DNA of 64,000 bases from JAAUTT01 sp038213375 (lineage in GTDB: Bacteria; Bacteroidota; Bacteroidia; Bacteroidales; JAAUTT01): contig JBBQTB010000033.1 of NCBI GenBank assembly GCA_038213375.1, positions 1-64,000 on the forward strand, in the 5' to 3' direction. This document shows positions 9,104 to 19,007 of this stretch, in pieces. Each line of letters begins with the position of its first letter. The first letter of the stretch is position 1. The translations under genes were made by a program, and so were the position numbers. A model generated the notes under the pieces. It worked only from the letters and a program-made list of their open reading frames with translations, did not search any database and had not been told where the DNA came from.

Positions 9104-9126
9104 AACTATTAACACCTATTTTACGA

Positions 9127-10365
9127 ATGTACATACGATATTTTCTGGCATTATCAATTTTGGTTATATGTTCATGCAAGAGTAAGCCCCAAATTGTCGA
9201 AGTCAGAACCCTTCATACAAATCAAGAATTAGCGGTTTCCTCAGCTCGAATTCCTTATGTTCAGGAGTATGAAAAATTTGCCCTCGAGACCATGAAGGAG
9301 ACTCACCAACCGGGAGCGGCCATAGCCATAGTTAAAGGATCGGAAGTGCTTTACCTTAAAGGAATGGGTGTAAAATCGGTTGGAACTACTGACTCGGTTG
9401 ATATTCATACTGTTTTTAGGATTGCTTCGGTATCAAAGGGTTTTGCTGCCATTTTGACGGGTATTTTGGTGCAGGAAAAAAAAATTGAGTGGGACGATAA
9501 AGTCATCAAATATCTACCTGATTTTGCGTTAAAAGATACGTTTAGCACACATCATATTACCGTTCGGCATATTCTCAGTCATACAAGCGGATTGCCCATC
9601 CACACCTTTACAAATTTGATTGAAAGCCGGGTTCCTTATGAAACCTTGCGCGACAATCTTCGTTATGTCAAACCTGTTGCTCCATTAGGAAAAGAATATG
9701 GATATCAAAATGTGGTTTACAGTCTCATTGGCGATATTATTAAGAAAGTAACAGGCAAGCCATACAGCGAAGTTCTAAAGGAAAAAGTGTTTACACCTTT
9801 GCAAATGACGGATGCCTCGGCAAGTTTTGAGTCGTTGGATCAAGGTTCAAATGTGGCATTACCTCATTTAAAGAGAAGTGATTCCACCTTTTATGCATTC
9901 CGAAATACTCCCGAGTACTATTCAGTGCTGCCGGCGGCAGGGGTTAATGCAAGTATTTCGGACATGGCAAAATGGTTAATGGCACTTTTAGGAAATAACC
10001 CTGATGTAATCACCAAAGAAACGTTAAAAGAGTTATTTAAAAGGGAAGTGCAAGTACCAAGACGCCGAAAGTACCATTTTTTTCGTTGGCGATCAATCAG
10101 GGAAACCTATTATGCCATGGGCTGGAGAGTTCTTAACTATGGGGGAGAAACTGTTATTTATCATGGGGGCTTCGTGAACGGCTATCGCAGTGAAATCGGC
10201 TTTTGCCCATCACAAAAAATTGGTATTGTTGTGCTGTGCAATGCATCAGGTAAACTTGTAAACGAAAGCATCCCCACCTTTTTCGACGATTACTTCAACC
10301 ATCAGCATAAGCCGGAAATAAAAAAAGCGGTAATTACCCCGCCTTTTCTATTTACTATGTACTAA
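9127..10365 (+). CDS. Serine beta-lactamase-like hydrolase, lipoprotein
   Basis: A 412-residue member of the class C beta-lactamase/penicillin-binding-protein-like family (Beta-lactamase PF00144). The start at 9127 gives a clean lipoprotein signal (M-Y-I-R-Y-F-L-A-L-S-I-L-V-I-C-S-C); the ATG 30 codons upstream would bury it and precedes the promoter box. Catalytic motifs: S101-V-S-K104 (SxxK nucleophile and base), Y193-Q-N195 (YxN), and H-G-G in I-Y-H-G-G-F in place of KTG. These proteins include beta-lactamases, D-amino peptidases and esterases; the substrate cannot be predicted. It is convergent with gcvH, with only 3 bp between stop codons. Confidence 0.85.
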   Translation: MYIRYFLALSILVICSCKSKPQIVEVRTLHTNQELAVSSARIPYVQEYEKFALETMKETHQPGAAIAIVKGSEVLYLKGMGVKSVGTTDSVDIHTVFRIASVSKGFAAILTGILVQEKKIEWDDKVIKYLPDFALKDTFSTHHITVRHILSHTSGLPIHTFTNLIESRVPYETLRDNLRYVKPVAPLGKEYGYQNVVYSLIGDIIKKVTGKPYSEVLKEKVFTPLQMTDASASFESLDQGSNVALPHLKRSDSTFYAFRNTPEYYSVLPAAGVNASISDMAKWLMALLGNNPDVITKETLKELFKREVQVPRRRKYHFFRWRSIRETYYAMGWRVLNYGGETVIYHGGFVNGYRSEIGFCPSQKIGIVVLCNASGKLVNESIPTFFDDYFNHQHKPEIKKAVITPPFLFTMY

Positions 10366-10368
10366 AAA

Positions 10369-10749
10369 TTATGCGTTAATCAGTTCTTTATATTGAGCGG
10401 GACTTAACAATTCGTTAAGTTCCAAAGGATCATTAATGGAAACTTTAATCATCCATCCATCGCCGTATGGATCTTTGTTAACTAACTCCGGTGCATCTTC
10501 CAGTTTAGGATTCACTTGTAACACTTTGCCTGATACAGGCATAAAAAGATCAGACACTGTTTTTACAGCTTCCACGGTACCAAACACTTCCTCTTTTTCA
10601 AGTGTATCATCTACCGTTTCAATTTCAATAAACACGATATCACCAAGTTCTCCCTGGGCATAATCGGTAATACCTATAATAGCCTGGCTACCCTCTATTC
10701 TGATCCATTCGTGATCTTTGGTGTACTTTACGTTTTCCGGTATGTTCAT
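10369..10749 (-). CDS. gcvH: Glycine cleavage system H protein
   Basis: A 126-residue lipoyl carrier that shuttles the aminomethyl group between the P, T and L proteins of the glycine cleavage complex in the cytoplasm. The lipoylated lysine is Lys63 in V-E-A-V-K-T-V-S-D-L; the K-Y-T-K-D-H-E-W start and the G-D-G-W-M-I-K end are canonical. The ATG at 10749 is chosen; an in-frame TTG two codons upstream gives no family match. It lies 70 bp downstream of sprA, an arrangement seen in many Bacteroidota genomes. A TATTTTTG box occurs in the gap, so it may have its own promoter. The P, T and L genes are not in the window. Confidence 0.96.
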   Translation of the reverse strand: MNIPENVKYTKDHEWIRIEGSQAIIGITDYAQGELGDIVFIEIETVDDTLEKEEVFGTVEAVKTVSDLFMPVSGKVLQVNPKLEDAPELVNKDPYGDGWMIKVSINDPLELNELLSPAQYKELINA

Positions 10750-10819
10750 AATCAACTGTTTTTATATTCTTAGTTCTTTTTGAGAAACCAAAAATAATAC
10801 ATTTTAATTAAATAAAGCA

Positions 10820-13800
10820 TTACTGTGCAAGTGTGAAGCGTACGCTGAAACCGATGTTGGTATTGGCTGTCGGATAAGATGTTGATACCAATGGGGTGTT
10901 TACAATTCTGTCGTAAAACATACGCAAATTAAATCTGTCACTCAACATATAATCGGCAGAGACTTTTATTGTCACTATGTTTTGGCCCTGAGAAGGCTGA
11001 TCTGGCTCATCGGTTAATCGTCGGATAATGGTCTTGTTATCTCGTATTGAAAGGTCGGCTCGTAAATTCAAATCACTTTTAAATTTCTTCTCACCTCCAG
11101 CCGACTTGATGATAAATTGCACATTATTAAATTTATACCCAGAACCTACCACCAATTCATTCGAGATTGTTTCGGTAAGTTGGTTGTTAGCTAAACTTAA
11201 AATTAAATTTCTGTTGCGTCTTATTTCCAGTTTGGAAGAAAGGCTATTCTTGAAGTTCATATCAATACTAATTAATGGTCCAAACTGTTCAGTGATTGAT
11301 ACGGAAGATATGTCGATTTTGGGGGAATAATTCTGCTGCAAATCGCGGACGATACTGAGAATTTCCTGTATAGAATAATCGGGATTGGTTAAGTAATTAC
11401 CAACATTATAAGTAGCCCTGTAAGCGTGATTCAAGCTTACCGTGCGGGCAAATTTCTGAATAAATTCAATCTTCGACAAACCTTCGTAGTTGATCCTCCA
11501 GTTGGGCATCATTTTAAAAATAGCCGGAAATTTATCAAGTGTTACCTTGCCGGGACTAATACCTCCGTAAGCAGCCATAAATGCCGGAATAAGCACTTCC
11601 TGTGAGGATATTCCATATCCATTTATCTCCCCGGGAGGGAGAGGATTACCCGATTCATCTTTATCATCATATCTATTGTACATTATGTTATTCGTCATCG
11701 CCACCCGTTCCCTATCAGTTCCCAGTCGTTCAGCAATTCTATACCGGTAATCTTGAAATTTCTTGAAAGTTACAGAAGAAAATCCATTACTGCTTGAAAG
11801 CTTATCAAATGCGCTGCCAATAGAAATAAATGTCATGCTGAAGTTACCCGATTCCTGCATGTTTCTTGTATCCGGAGAATAGGGATAAGAATAATTCGAG
11901 CGCTGATTTTGGGTGTATGATCGCGATGCATTCACCTCTATTTTAAGGCCGGGGATTGGTTCGATGCTGCTTCTTACGTTTAAATTGTCGTTGTGCGACA
12001 TCAGGTATGGAGTATTCAAATACAAACTTTGTGTAAGCCATTTATTTTTTATTGCTGTTTCGGGGAAATTTTTGTCCTGAAAACCAAGAATAAATGGTAA
12101 TCCGGGAGCATACATGCTGTTAGAACTACCCATTCCCAAAAATTGCGTTCGCGGCATAAAACCGGGTAATGTACTTCCATCCGTTTTCGACCATGATATC
12201 GATACATTTTTTATCCCTAAAATTGCTCTGGTCACATTCTCAACGATTATAATCAGCGGACTGGGCTTCATTTCAACTTTTCCTTCCACCACAATTTTTG
12301 TTCCTGTATAGTCTTTATCAGCCGTAAAACTTATTTTGTTGGCGTCGATTACTTTCATTTTTCCAACTATTTCTTGTCCTTTGGCATCGGTAACTTTCAC
12401 TTTTACATCCTCGGTGGAAAGTTTATGGAAAATCATTCGGGGCTCATTGGCTGTTAATAGCGCTTTATCGCGCTCATAAGTAACTGTTTTGTATTTTTTC
12501 TGCTGTGGTTGTTTCGAATTATTTTTAGGCTGCATTAACTTACGAAAATAAGGGACCTTGTTGTAAAGCGAAGTTAAATTGAGCTGACCATTAAGTTGCA
12601 ATGTTCCGGTATTGTTAATGGTATTGCCAAGAGCAAATGAATCATTTTTTATTACGGGAGCCGCATCCCAATCATATGTTGCACTGTATCGGGCCGAAGC
12701 CGAAGTCCAGTCAAGCAATGGAAGTTTATGGATGGGTATGGTATAGGTGATATTGATGTCATGCTGATAATGAACGGTGCGGCCACCCCCTTGAATGTTA
12801 CGCCAAACTGACTCCTTCCAGCGCTGGTAATCATCCTTAAATGCCCTGGATACCACATTAAACCTTGTACTATCCTCGTCGATACGTGCAAGGTTGGACG
12901 AGGCAAAATCGAATTTTAAAGCACGGGTTAAATCATAACTTACATTGAAATAACGATTCCAGGTAAAATCCTTATTTACAGAAGGTATTACTTTGATTTC
13001 CATTGTTGGGTCGTTAAGGTTACGTAACGCAATTTCGTTGTAATTCCGGTTCATGTCAGTCCTAAATGAAATACTTGAAGGCATTAAGCTAAAGTTAAAA
13101 TCCTTAATCAAACGCAATGCACCTGCGTTAAAAAGCTTTACTGTTTGGAAAGGTGCTATATTTTTTGGCCTGTTTTGAAAATTGTACATCACTCCTCCAA
13201 AATAACGTTTCTGAATATTGTATTGGGTACTGATGTTATGTGAATTTAATTCGCTGTATGAATAAGAAAGTGACCAGTTGGAAACATCGTAAAAATGAGG
13301 TTTTCCCGATTGTTTATTGATTTTAACGTTAGTAAAATTTAAGCTTTTACGAGTGGTGCGGTCTTCAGCATCTCTCTTGATAGCTTTCCGTTCTTCTGCT
13401 GATTTGGCATTATTTAATGCTGCCTTAAGCTCAATGTCGGGGTCCAACGGATTATACAGAGGGTTCAACACTGTTTCAGAAATTCCTACATACATAGGTA
13501 TTTGAACACCCGATTTTTTTGGAAAAAATTTTCCAAGTTCAAGATTGGTGGAAACGTCATATTGAATCATTTCATCCTTGCTTCGTTGGCTTACTTTTTT
13601 CTCGATGCTTCCAAAACCCGGGGTGCTATATCCTCCGGAAGCATTAATCATACCTAAATCAGCCAAACGTATAATAGTTCGCAGATTTGCAGCCCACCCA
13701 CCTTTTTCGTTAAAATCGGTTAACCGGAGTTCATCTACCCAAACTTCAGCGGAGCGTGTCTGTCCAAGTTTATTTGCATCGTAAGGATACCGAACCCCTA

Positions 13801-16800
13801 TCATGATGGTTCGAACATTACTAAGGTTTGGATTTCCACACACAAAATAGCGACGTCCTTCTATTGGGTATGAAAAAATAGTTGCATTAGTAACATTGGT
13901 TCCAGAGCGTCTCATTTCATCGTTCCTGGCCTGCTTCACCTGTTGTAACTCATCCATCGAAATGTCGACCCTGTTTTCATCAGGCCAAACCTCAAGACGG
14001 TCAGCATCATTGTTATTGTCCAACGGTCGTCCGGTAATTGGAGTAAGATGCAAAGGAACTTCGTATTCATAATAGTTATCCTTATAATCGGACCCAAGTC
14101 TGATAAATACTGTAAGCTCTTTTTGATCAAGGAATTTACCAGGAATTTGTTCGGCATGTACCTCCATTTTAAGCCGTTTGTATTGACGGATGTCGAGGTT
14201 GATATTTTTATAGGCAGCCTTGCCATCGCCGTTCACCAGATTTTGAACTTTAAGCACCATCGACTGTTCGTTGAGCTGAAGCAACTGTGGATTTTGTGGA
14301 TCTATCTGGCGGGTTATGCCCGGAGGTAATACATAATTTACCGGTTTTTTTGTACCATTGTTCTCAATATTAACAGCTGAAATTTCGAACGTTCCATCGT
14401 TTTCCTCCGGTGATGAAAGGCTTTCGCCCCCCTGACGAAAACTAAGGTTGTACTTGCGCCATTCGCCCCTAACCAAATTAAGCCGTGCAAAACGCATGAT
14501 CACTGAATCGTTGAAACCAGTTAAAAACATCCGCATAAATCGAATTGACTTAAAATCTTGAATAGATCCCACGGTTTTTTGATATTCTGAAATGGGTATG
14601 CGGAACTGAAACCAAGTCTCCGCTCTTTTCCCTGCTGGAAGATTTTTAACCATATAAACCACAGAGTCAACAATAAAATTGCTTCCAATCTTGAGTTTTT
14701 CAGGTTTAATATCGACCTTGTATTGGAAGAAACTTTCGTTTTCATTAAGAGTATTGTCGCGATTAATATCTTCTGTGTTTGGCAGGCTCGAACCGGAGGC
14801 CGCAAAGTCTGAAGAGGTACTCGTTTGAGCAGGTGAATTACCTTCCAGCCCATTGTATTTCTTGTAGCGTTCGAGAATACCCAACTCCCGTGAATCGTAA
14901 TCTCCACCTCTATAGTATTGAAAATCATCGGATGAAGGATCAGCCACTGCATCTTTATATGCTTTAGAACCAGCGCCAACATTTTTTGCCAATTGATCGA
15001 GATAACTTTTAAATTTTGCAGCTTCACCCGCATCATTTAATCCATCCAAACCGACATCCTGGTATGGTCGGGCATTAGGATCATTATCGAAGGCGCTTAC
15101 CAGCGATTGAGAAGTAGGAATCCGGCCCCATACAGAGGTGGTATCAACATTGGCAGGGGTCGTACCGGTTGGTAGCCCATTTTCAAATGATTTACGCGAA
15201 TCTTTCAAAACGTCTTCCGATACATTTCCCAAATTGAAATAAAGATTTCCGCCTTTATTTTTCTTAGTACTGTCGTCCAAAAATGGATCCATCAACCAGA
15301 ACTCGATAAACTCGACATTGGCAGCCTCGAAATCGTTCGTTTGCACCTCACGTTGAATGCCTCCCCACCGCTTATCGGGTCTGTTTAACGTTCCATCGTC
15401 ATTTACACCTGCCGCATCATAGTTGTATGGCCCCCGTTCCTTCGGATAGTAAGCAAGGTTGAGGATGGGAATATTCGAAGGTATTCCGCCTGCAGTTTCC
15501 TTATTTTTAAAAATATCGCTTTCAAATACTTCACGTACAAAATGACCATATTGTATATTTTTGTTTCCTTTTATGTAAGAAGGTGTAGCTGAATTATTTC
15601 GCAGAAAAAGAGGGTCGATCACATACCATGCAAGTTTTGCACGGTTATATCCATAGCGAAGGTCGTTATTTAACGAAGATTCCGGGAAAAGAGTTGGATC
15701 GGCCGGCACACTCGCAATCGTCCATGTCTGATAGGACCGCATATCGATGGAGGTTTCGCTACCTTCAAAATCATCGATGTAAGCTGTTCCATTGATTGCG
15801 CTCGAACTACCCGGAATAAGTTGTGCAAATTCTCCATCAATAGTAATGCTCGATGGTTCTTTTGTTTGAATCAGCGGGAGCTTGTCGATAAGTGTTGTTA
15901 AAAGCTGAGACTTTGTGGTATAGGTTCCGTTAATACCCCAAATAGTATTCGATACAGGTTCGTCTCCAATATTAACTTTTTGAGTAAGTGGGCGCTCGGT
16001 CAAATTAAGTGCTGTTGCTCCAAGATGAAAATTATCGGAAAATTTGTAATCCAAATGAGTTCCTACAAGTGTTTTTGTTTGAAAATTGAAGAGTGAATTA
16101 CTTTCCAGTGATATTTTAATGGGAGTCCCCGATTCAAGCAATCCCTGATTGATAATTTTCACCCGTCCTAATGTATAATCAACGGTATAATCAATATTTT
16201 CTGTCAATTTTCGACCACTCGCTGTAACTACCACTGAACCTTGAGGTACGTTCAAAGCATTTAATGGAATATCAGAGCCAGACGACGATTGATACGATCC
16301 CTTCAGTTTAAACTTATTTTTTTCAGCCGATTGCCGCGCTTTTGTCTGCGTGGAATCGTAAAGTTCTTTGAAAATATACTTTTGAGAAGCCGATTCCGGT
16401 AATCCTGATTTTTGCAGGTATTTTTGCATGGTGCTGCCAAAAGGTTCCAGCGTTGGAAAGTAAATACGTCCGTTTGAGGAATTGATAGTAACACCTTCGA
16501 TAAAATCGAATACACCATCCGAATTTGGATCGAGATTGGTATTTACCCTATCAAGTCCTAATTTTTGAAGCAATATATCGTTACTAGTTTGTTCTTCAGG
16601 GATATAATTAACTGCATTTCCTTTTTTATCATCCTGATACAATATATGTAGTTGAAAATTTTCCCTGTTAACCTGATAGGCATTAATGGAATAGACATTT
16701 TTCATCATCAAATTCCAATTTGGAAGTTTTGGGGTAAAGCTGGTTCCTTTTAATAGTTTAACTACTAATGCATTTGGGGCACTAATACCTGAAGTGGATA

Positions 16801-18223
16801 GTTCACCGACTTTGTACGTTTTTCCCTGAAAGGTATATTCATAAGCTACGGCAAGAATCTCGTCGGCATTAAGTGCAGAGTTCAGAGAAATGTAGCCTAA
16901 CGTTGGATGAAACGTAAATTCGCGTTCTGTCAGCTTACGGGCATTTTCAATTTTCTCAAAATCTTGTCCAATACGGAAATTTAAAGCCGATAAAGAGGAT
17001 AAACTACTCGATACCTGTTGGATATTGCGTGCATTATAGGTTTTAATAACCTCATCATACAAATAATTAATGTCATTTTGAGGATAAATACCTGATTTGT
17101 ATCCAAACCCCGATATCTTATTATAAATATATTGTTTAGATTCTCCGAGATCAAGAAACGCAACGATGTTTCGTGAATTTTCGTAAGTACTTGATTTGTT
17201 TGTTATCCACACTTCAATTTTTGTAATGGTGAACCCGGAGTTGACAATAGGCAAAGTTTTGAGTGCTTCTTCGTACCGGTCACGGAAATAATGGGCTATG
17301 AAAAAGTGCTTATTCGCATCGTACTGGTCGATAGGTATCTCAAATTGATTTACTTGAGCGCCACCTTTTACTTCAATCACCGATGATTCACCTTTTTGCT
17401 GGGATAAAACAGTGGTAACGGTTAATTTTCCAAATTGCAACTCGGTCTTCAGGCCAAATAAGCTCTGACTTCCTGTAATAAGCGATCCGGACAGTGGTAA
17501 TGTAACATTCCCTGCTTCGATTTTCTTTATTATTTCGTCTTCCTTGCCTGTATATTCTAGCTTGGTTTTGTTCTCAAAGTCGAAGGTTGCTTCTGTATTG
17601 TAATTAATACCTAACTTCACTTTATCTCCAATGTTTCCGGTAACATTCATCTGGATTTTCTCCTGAAAATCAAAGGTGGTTGTTTTTCTCAATCGCTCGC
17701 TAATGTTTGGATTGTTGATTTTTGAAGTGCTAATTCCGAAAATAAGTTCCGCCGATCCTTGAGGAACAATATTAATGACATTACTTCCAAATATCTTATC
17801 AAACGCCTCGCCACCAACATTCAGCTTAGGAATAAACGATTGCCTCACTACGGTTTTATCACCTTTTCGCCGGTCGCTCCAATAATTTTGCCTCGCATTT
17901 TTTGCCTCGTATTGTCGATATTCCATGAGACTCATCGAAAAAGGCACCTTATAATCGAGTTTGCCTATTTTTTCATTAAAAATGTATTCATTTCTAAGGG
18001 GATCGTAATCGATACTTTTATTAAAATTGGATGGAAGTTTCATGTTCATCCCACGAGGATTTTCGGTAGGTTGAAAGGGTAAACGACTATCAGTTAAGCG
18101 AAACCTGGAAGGAATGCTGTCATTACCGATAACAGGTTTTACCTGTGCAGAAACATTTCCTGTTATGTATAGCAAAACAGAAATTAATATCAGGCAAATA
18201 TTTCTGAAAGTATAACTATTCAA
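10820..18223 (-). CDS. sprA: SprA, type IX secretion/gliding outer-membrane translocon
   Basis: A 2,467-residue outer-membrane protein. SprA (Sov) is the very large beta-barrel channel of the type IX secretion system, which exports proteins with C-terminal sorting domains and, in gliding species, adhesins. Residues 1-26 are a signal peptide (L-I-L-I-S-V-L-L-Y ending N-V-S-A-Q). Repeated D-E-L-R-L-T-D-F and A-R-L-N-L-V-R-G-E-W segments with long runs of alternating strands fit the SprA repeats. The size matches known SprA proteins of about 2,400 residues. The start codon appears to be TTG (18221-18223): the frame has no ATG upstream before a stop, and the next internal Met (residue 59) would remove the signal peptide. 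Neighbours ruvA and gcvH are in the usual synteny. Confidence 0.95.
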   Translation of the reverse strand: MNSYTFRNICLILISVLLYITGNVSAQVKPVIGNDSIPSRFRLTDSRLPFQPTENPRGMNMKLPSNFNKSIDYDPLRNEYIFNEKIGKLDYKVPFSMSLMEYRQYEAKNARQNYWSDRRKGDKTVVRQSFIPKLNVGGEAFDKIFGSNVINIVPQGSAELIFGISTSKINNPNISERLRKTTTFDFQEKIQMNVTGNIGDKVKLGINYNTEATFDFENKTKLEYTGKEDEIIKKIEAGNVTLPLSGSLITGSQSLFGLKTELQFGKLTVTTVLSQQKGESSVIEVKGGAQVNQFEIPIDQYDANKHFFIAHYFRDRYEEALKTLPIVNSGFTITKIEVWITNKSSTYENSRNIVAFLDLGESKQYIYNKISGFGYKSGIYPQNDINYLYDEVIKTYNARNIQQVSSSLSSLSALNFRIGQDFEKIENARKLTEREFTFHPTLGYISLNSALNADEILAVAYEYTFQGKTYKVGELSTSGISAPNALVVKLLKGTSFTPKLPNWNLMMKNVYSINAYQVNRENFQLHILYQDDKKGNAVNYIPEEQTSNDILLQKLGLDRVNTNLDPNSDGVFDFIEGVTINSSNGRIYFPTLEPFGSTMQKYLQKSGLPESASQKYIFKELYDSTQTKARQSAEKNKFKLKGSYQSSSGSDIPLNALNVPQGSVVVTASGRKLTENIDYTVDYTLGRVKIINQGLLESGTPIKISLESNSLFNFQTKTLVGTHLDYKFSDNFHLGATALNLTERPLTQKVNIGDEPVSNTIWGINGTYTTKSQLLTTLIDKLPLIQTKEPSSITIDGEFAQLIPGSSSAINGTAYIDDFEGSETSIDMRSYQTWTIASVPADPTLFPESSLNNDLRYGYNRAKLAWYVIDPLFLRNNSATPSYIKGNKNIQYGHFVREVFESDIFKNKETAGGIPSNIPILNLAYYPKERGPYNYDAAGVNDDGTLNRPDKRWGGIQREVQTNDFEAANVEFIEFWLMDPFLDDSTKKNKGGNLYFNLGNVSEDVLKDSRKSFENGLPTGTTPANVDTTSVWGRIPTSQSLVSAFDNDPNARPYQDVGLDGLNDAGEAAKFKSYLDQLAKNVGAGSKAYKDAVADPSSDDFQYYRGGDYDSRELGILERYKKYNGLEGNSPAQTSTSSDFAASGSSLPNTEDINRDNTLNENESFFQYKVDIKPEKLKIGSNFIVDSVVYMVKNLPAGKRAETWFQFRIPISEYQKTVGSIQDFKSIRFMRMFLTGFNDSVIMRFARLNLVRGEWRKYNLSFRQGGESLSSPEENDGTFEISAVNIENNGTKKPVNYVLPPGITRQIDPQNPQLLQLNEQSMVLKVQNLVNGDGKAAYKNINLDIRQYKRLKMEVHAEQIPGKFLDQKELTVFIRLGSDYKDNYYEYEVPLHLTPITGRPLDNNNDADRLEVWPDENRVDISMDELQQVKQARNDEMRRSGTNVTNATIFSYPIEGRRYFVCGNPNLSNVRTIMIGVRYPYDANKLGQTRSAEVWVDELRLTDFNEKGGWAANLRTIIRLADLGMINASGGYSTPGFGSIEKKVSQRSKDEMIQYDVSTNLELGKFFPKKSGVQIPMYVGISETVLNPLYNPLDPDIELKAALNNAKSAEERKAIKRDAEDRTTRKSLNFTNVKINKQSGKPHFYDVSNWSLSYSYSELNSHNISTQYNIQKRYFGGVMYNFQNRPKNIAPFQTVKLFNAGALRLIKDFNFSLMPSSISFRTDMNRNYNEIALRNLNDPTMEIKVIPSVNKDFTWNRYFNVSYDLTRALKFDFASSNLARIDEDSTRFNVVSRAFKDDYQRWKESVWRNIQGGGRTVHYQHDINITYTIPIHKLPLLDWTSASARYSATYDWDAAPVIKNDSFALGNTINNTGTLQLNGQLNLTSLYNKVPYFRKLMQPKNNSKQPQQKKYKTVTYERDKALLTANEPRMIFHKLSTEDVKVKVTDAKGQEIVGKMKVIDANKISFTADKDYTGTKIVVEGKVEMKPSPLIIIVENVTRAILGIKNVSISWSKTDGSTLPGFMPRTQFLGMGSSNSMYAPGLPFILGFQDKNFPETAIKNKWLTQSLYLNTPYLMSHNDNLNVRSSIEPIPGLKIEVNASRSYTQNQRSNYSYPYSPDTRNMQESGNFSMTFISIGSAFDKLSSSNGFSSVTFKKFQDYRYRIAERLGTDRERVAMTNNIMYNRYDDKDESGNPLPPGEINGYGISSQEVLIPAFMAAYGGISPGKVTLDKFPAIFKMMPNWRINYEGLSKIEFIQKFARTVSLNHAYRATYNVGNYLTNPDYSIQEILSIVRDLQQNYSPKIDISSVSITEQFGPLISIDMNFKNSLSSKLEIRRNRNLILSLANNQLTETISNELVVGSGYKFNNVQFIIKSAGGEKKFKSDLNLRADLSIRDNKTIIRRLTDEPDQPSQGQNIVTIKVSADYMLSDRFNLRMFYDRIVNTPLVSTSYPTANTNIGFSVRFTLAQ

Positions 18224-18327
18224 TGTTATATCATGAGTATTAAGTACTGAGAAAAAGCATGCAAAAAATCATTTCAAGGGTTCCTTACCGTTCTAAAAAA
18301 CTATGCTAGTTAAATTGAGTGAACAAA

Positions 18328-18927
18328 CTATAAATTTTTTAACGTTTGTTTAATCAGTTCTTCTACTGACATATCTGTTTTTGCAGCAAGTATTTTGTCA
18401 ACAATTTTTTCTATAGCTGATTTCGAAAAGCCTAAAGTCACCAATGCTGATAACGCTTCATCTTTGATTGTATTGTTTAATTGGAAGAAATTATCATTCG
18501 TCGCTCCTTCTATCCCTATTTTGTCCTTTAAATCGATGATAATTCGTTGAGCAGTTTTCAGTCCTATTCCTTTTACGCCTTTTAACATATTAACATTGCC
18601 CTCAGCAATGGCTTTTTGAATATCAATAGTTCCGAGGGATGATAAAATCATTCTGGCAGTATTTGCTCCAACACCAGAAACTGAAATTAATAACCTGAAA
18701 ATGATTCTTTCCTGTGATGAAAAAAAACCAAAAAGCAATTGGGCATCTTCACGAACCACATGATGCAAAAATACTTTATGTAAATTATGTTGGTTATTTT
18801 TCTGACTATCCGAAAGCTGAGAGTAGGTATTTAGCGAAATATGAATCAAATACCCAATTCCACCTGTTTGAATAACCACATTTGCCGGTGTTAGCTCAGC
18901 AATAGTTCCTTCGATAAACTCGTACAT
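18328..18927 (-). CDS. ruvA: Holliday junction branch-migration protein RuvA
   Basis: A 199-residue DNA-binding subunit of the RuvAB complex, which binds Holliday junctions and loads the RuvB motor during recombination repair. It has the N-terminal OB fold (M-Y-E-F-I-E-G-T-I-A), two helix-hairpin-helix motifs (S-V-S-G-V-G-A-N-T-A-R at about 82-92 and L-K-G-V-K-G-I-G-L-K-T-A at about 114-125) and a C-terminal RuvB-binding helical domain (about 155-199). Length is standard. It lies 104 bp upstream of sprA and may be co-transcribed. ruvB and ruvC are not in the window. Confidence 0.97.
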   Translation of the reverse strand: MYEFIEGTIAELTPANVVIQTGGIGYLIHISLNTYSQLSDSQKNNQHNLHKVFLHHVVREDAQLLFGFFSSQERIIFRLLISVSGVGANTARMILSSLGTIDIQKAIAEGNVNMLKGVKGIGLKTAQRIIIDLKDKIGIEGATNDNFFQLNNTIKDEALSALVTLGFSKSAIEKIVDKILAAKTDMSVEELIKQTLKNL

Positions 18928-19007
18928 AATTCCGATTGCTATTTATTTGGAGCTAAAATAGGTAAAAAAACAGCATAAGACAGGCAATCTGCAAAATTAA
19001 ATACGTA

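Noticed and set aside
9037..9126. Extended N-terminus (30 extra residues) of the beta-lactamase-like protein
   Set aside because: It precedes the TATATTTG promoter box and would bury the lipoprotein signal that starts at the ATG at 9127.
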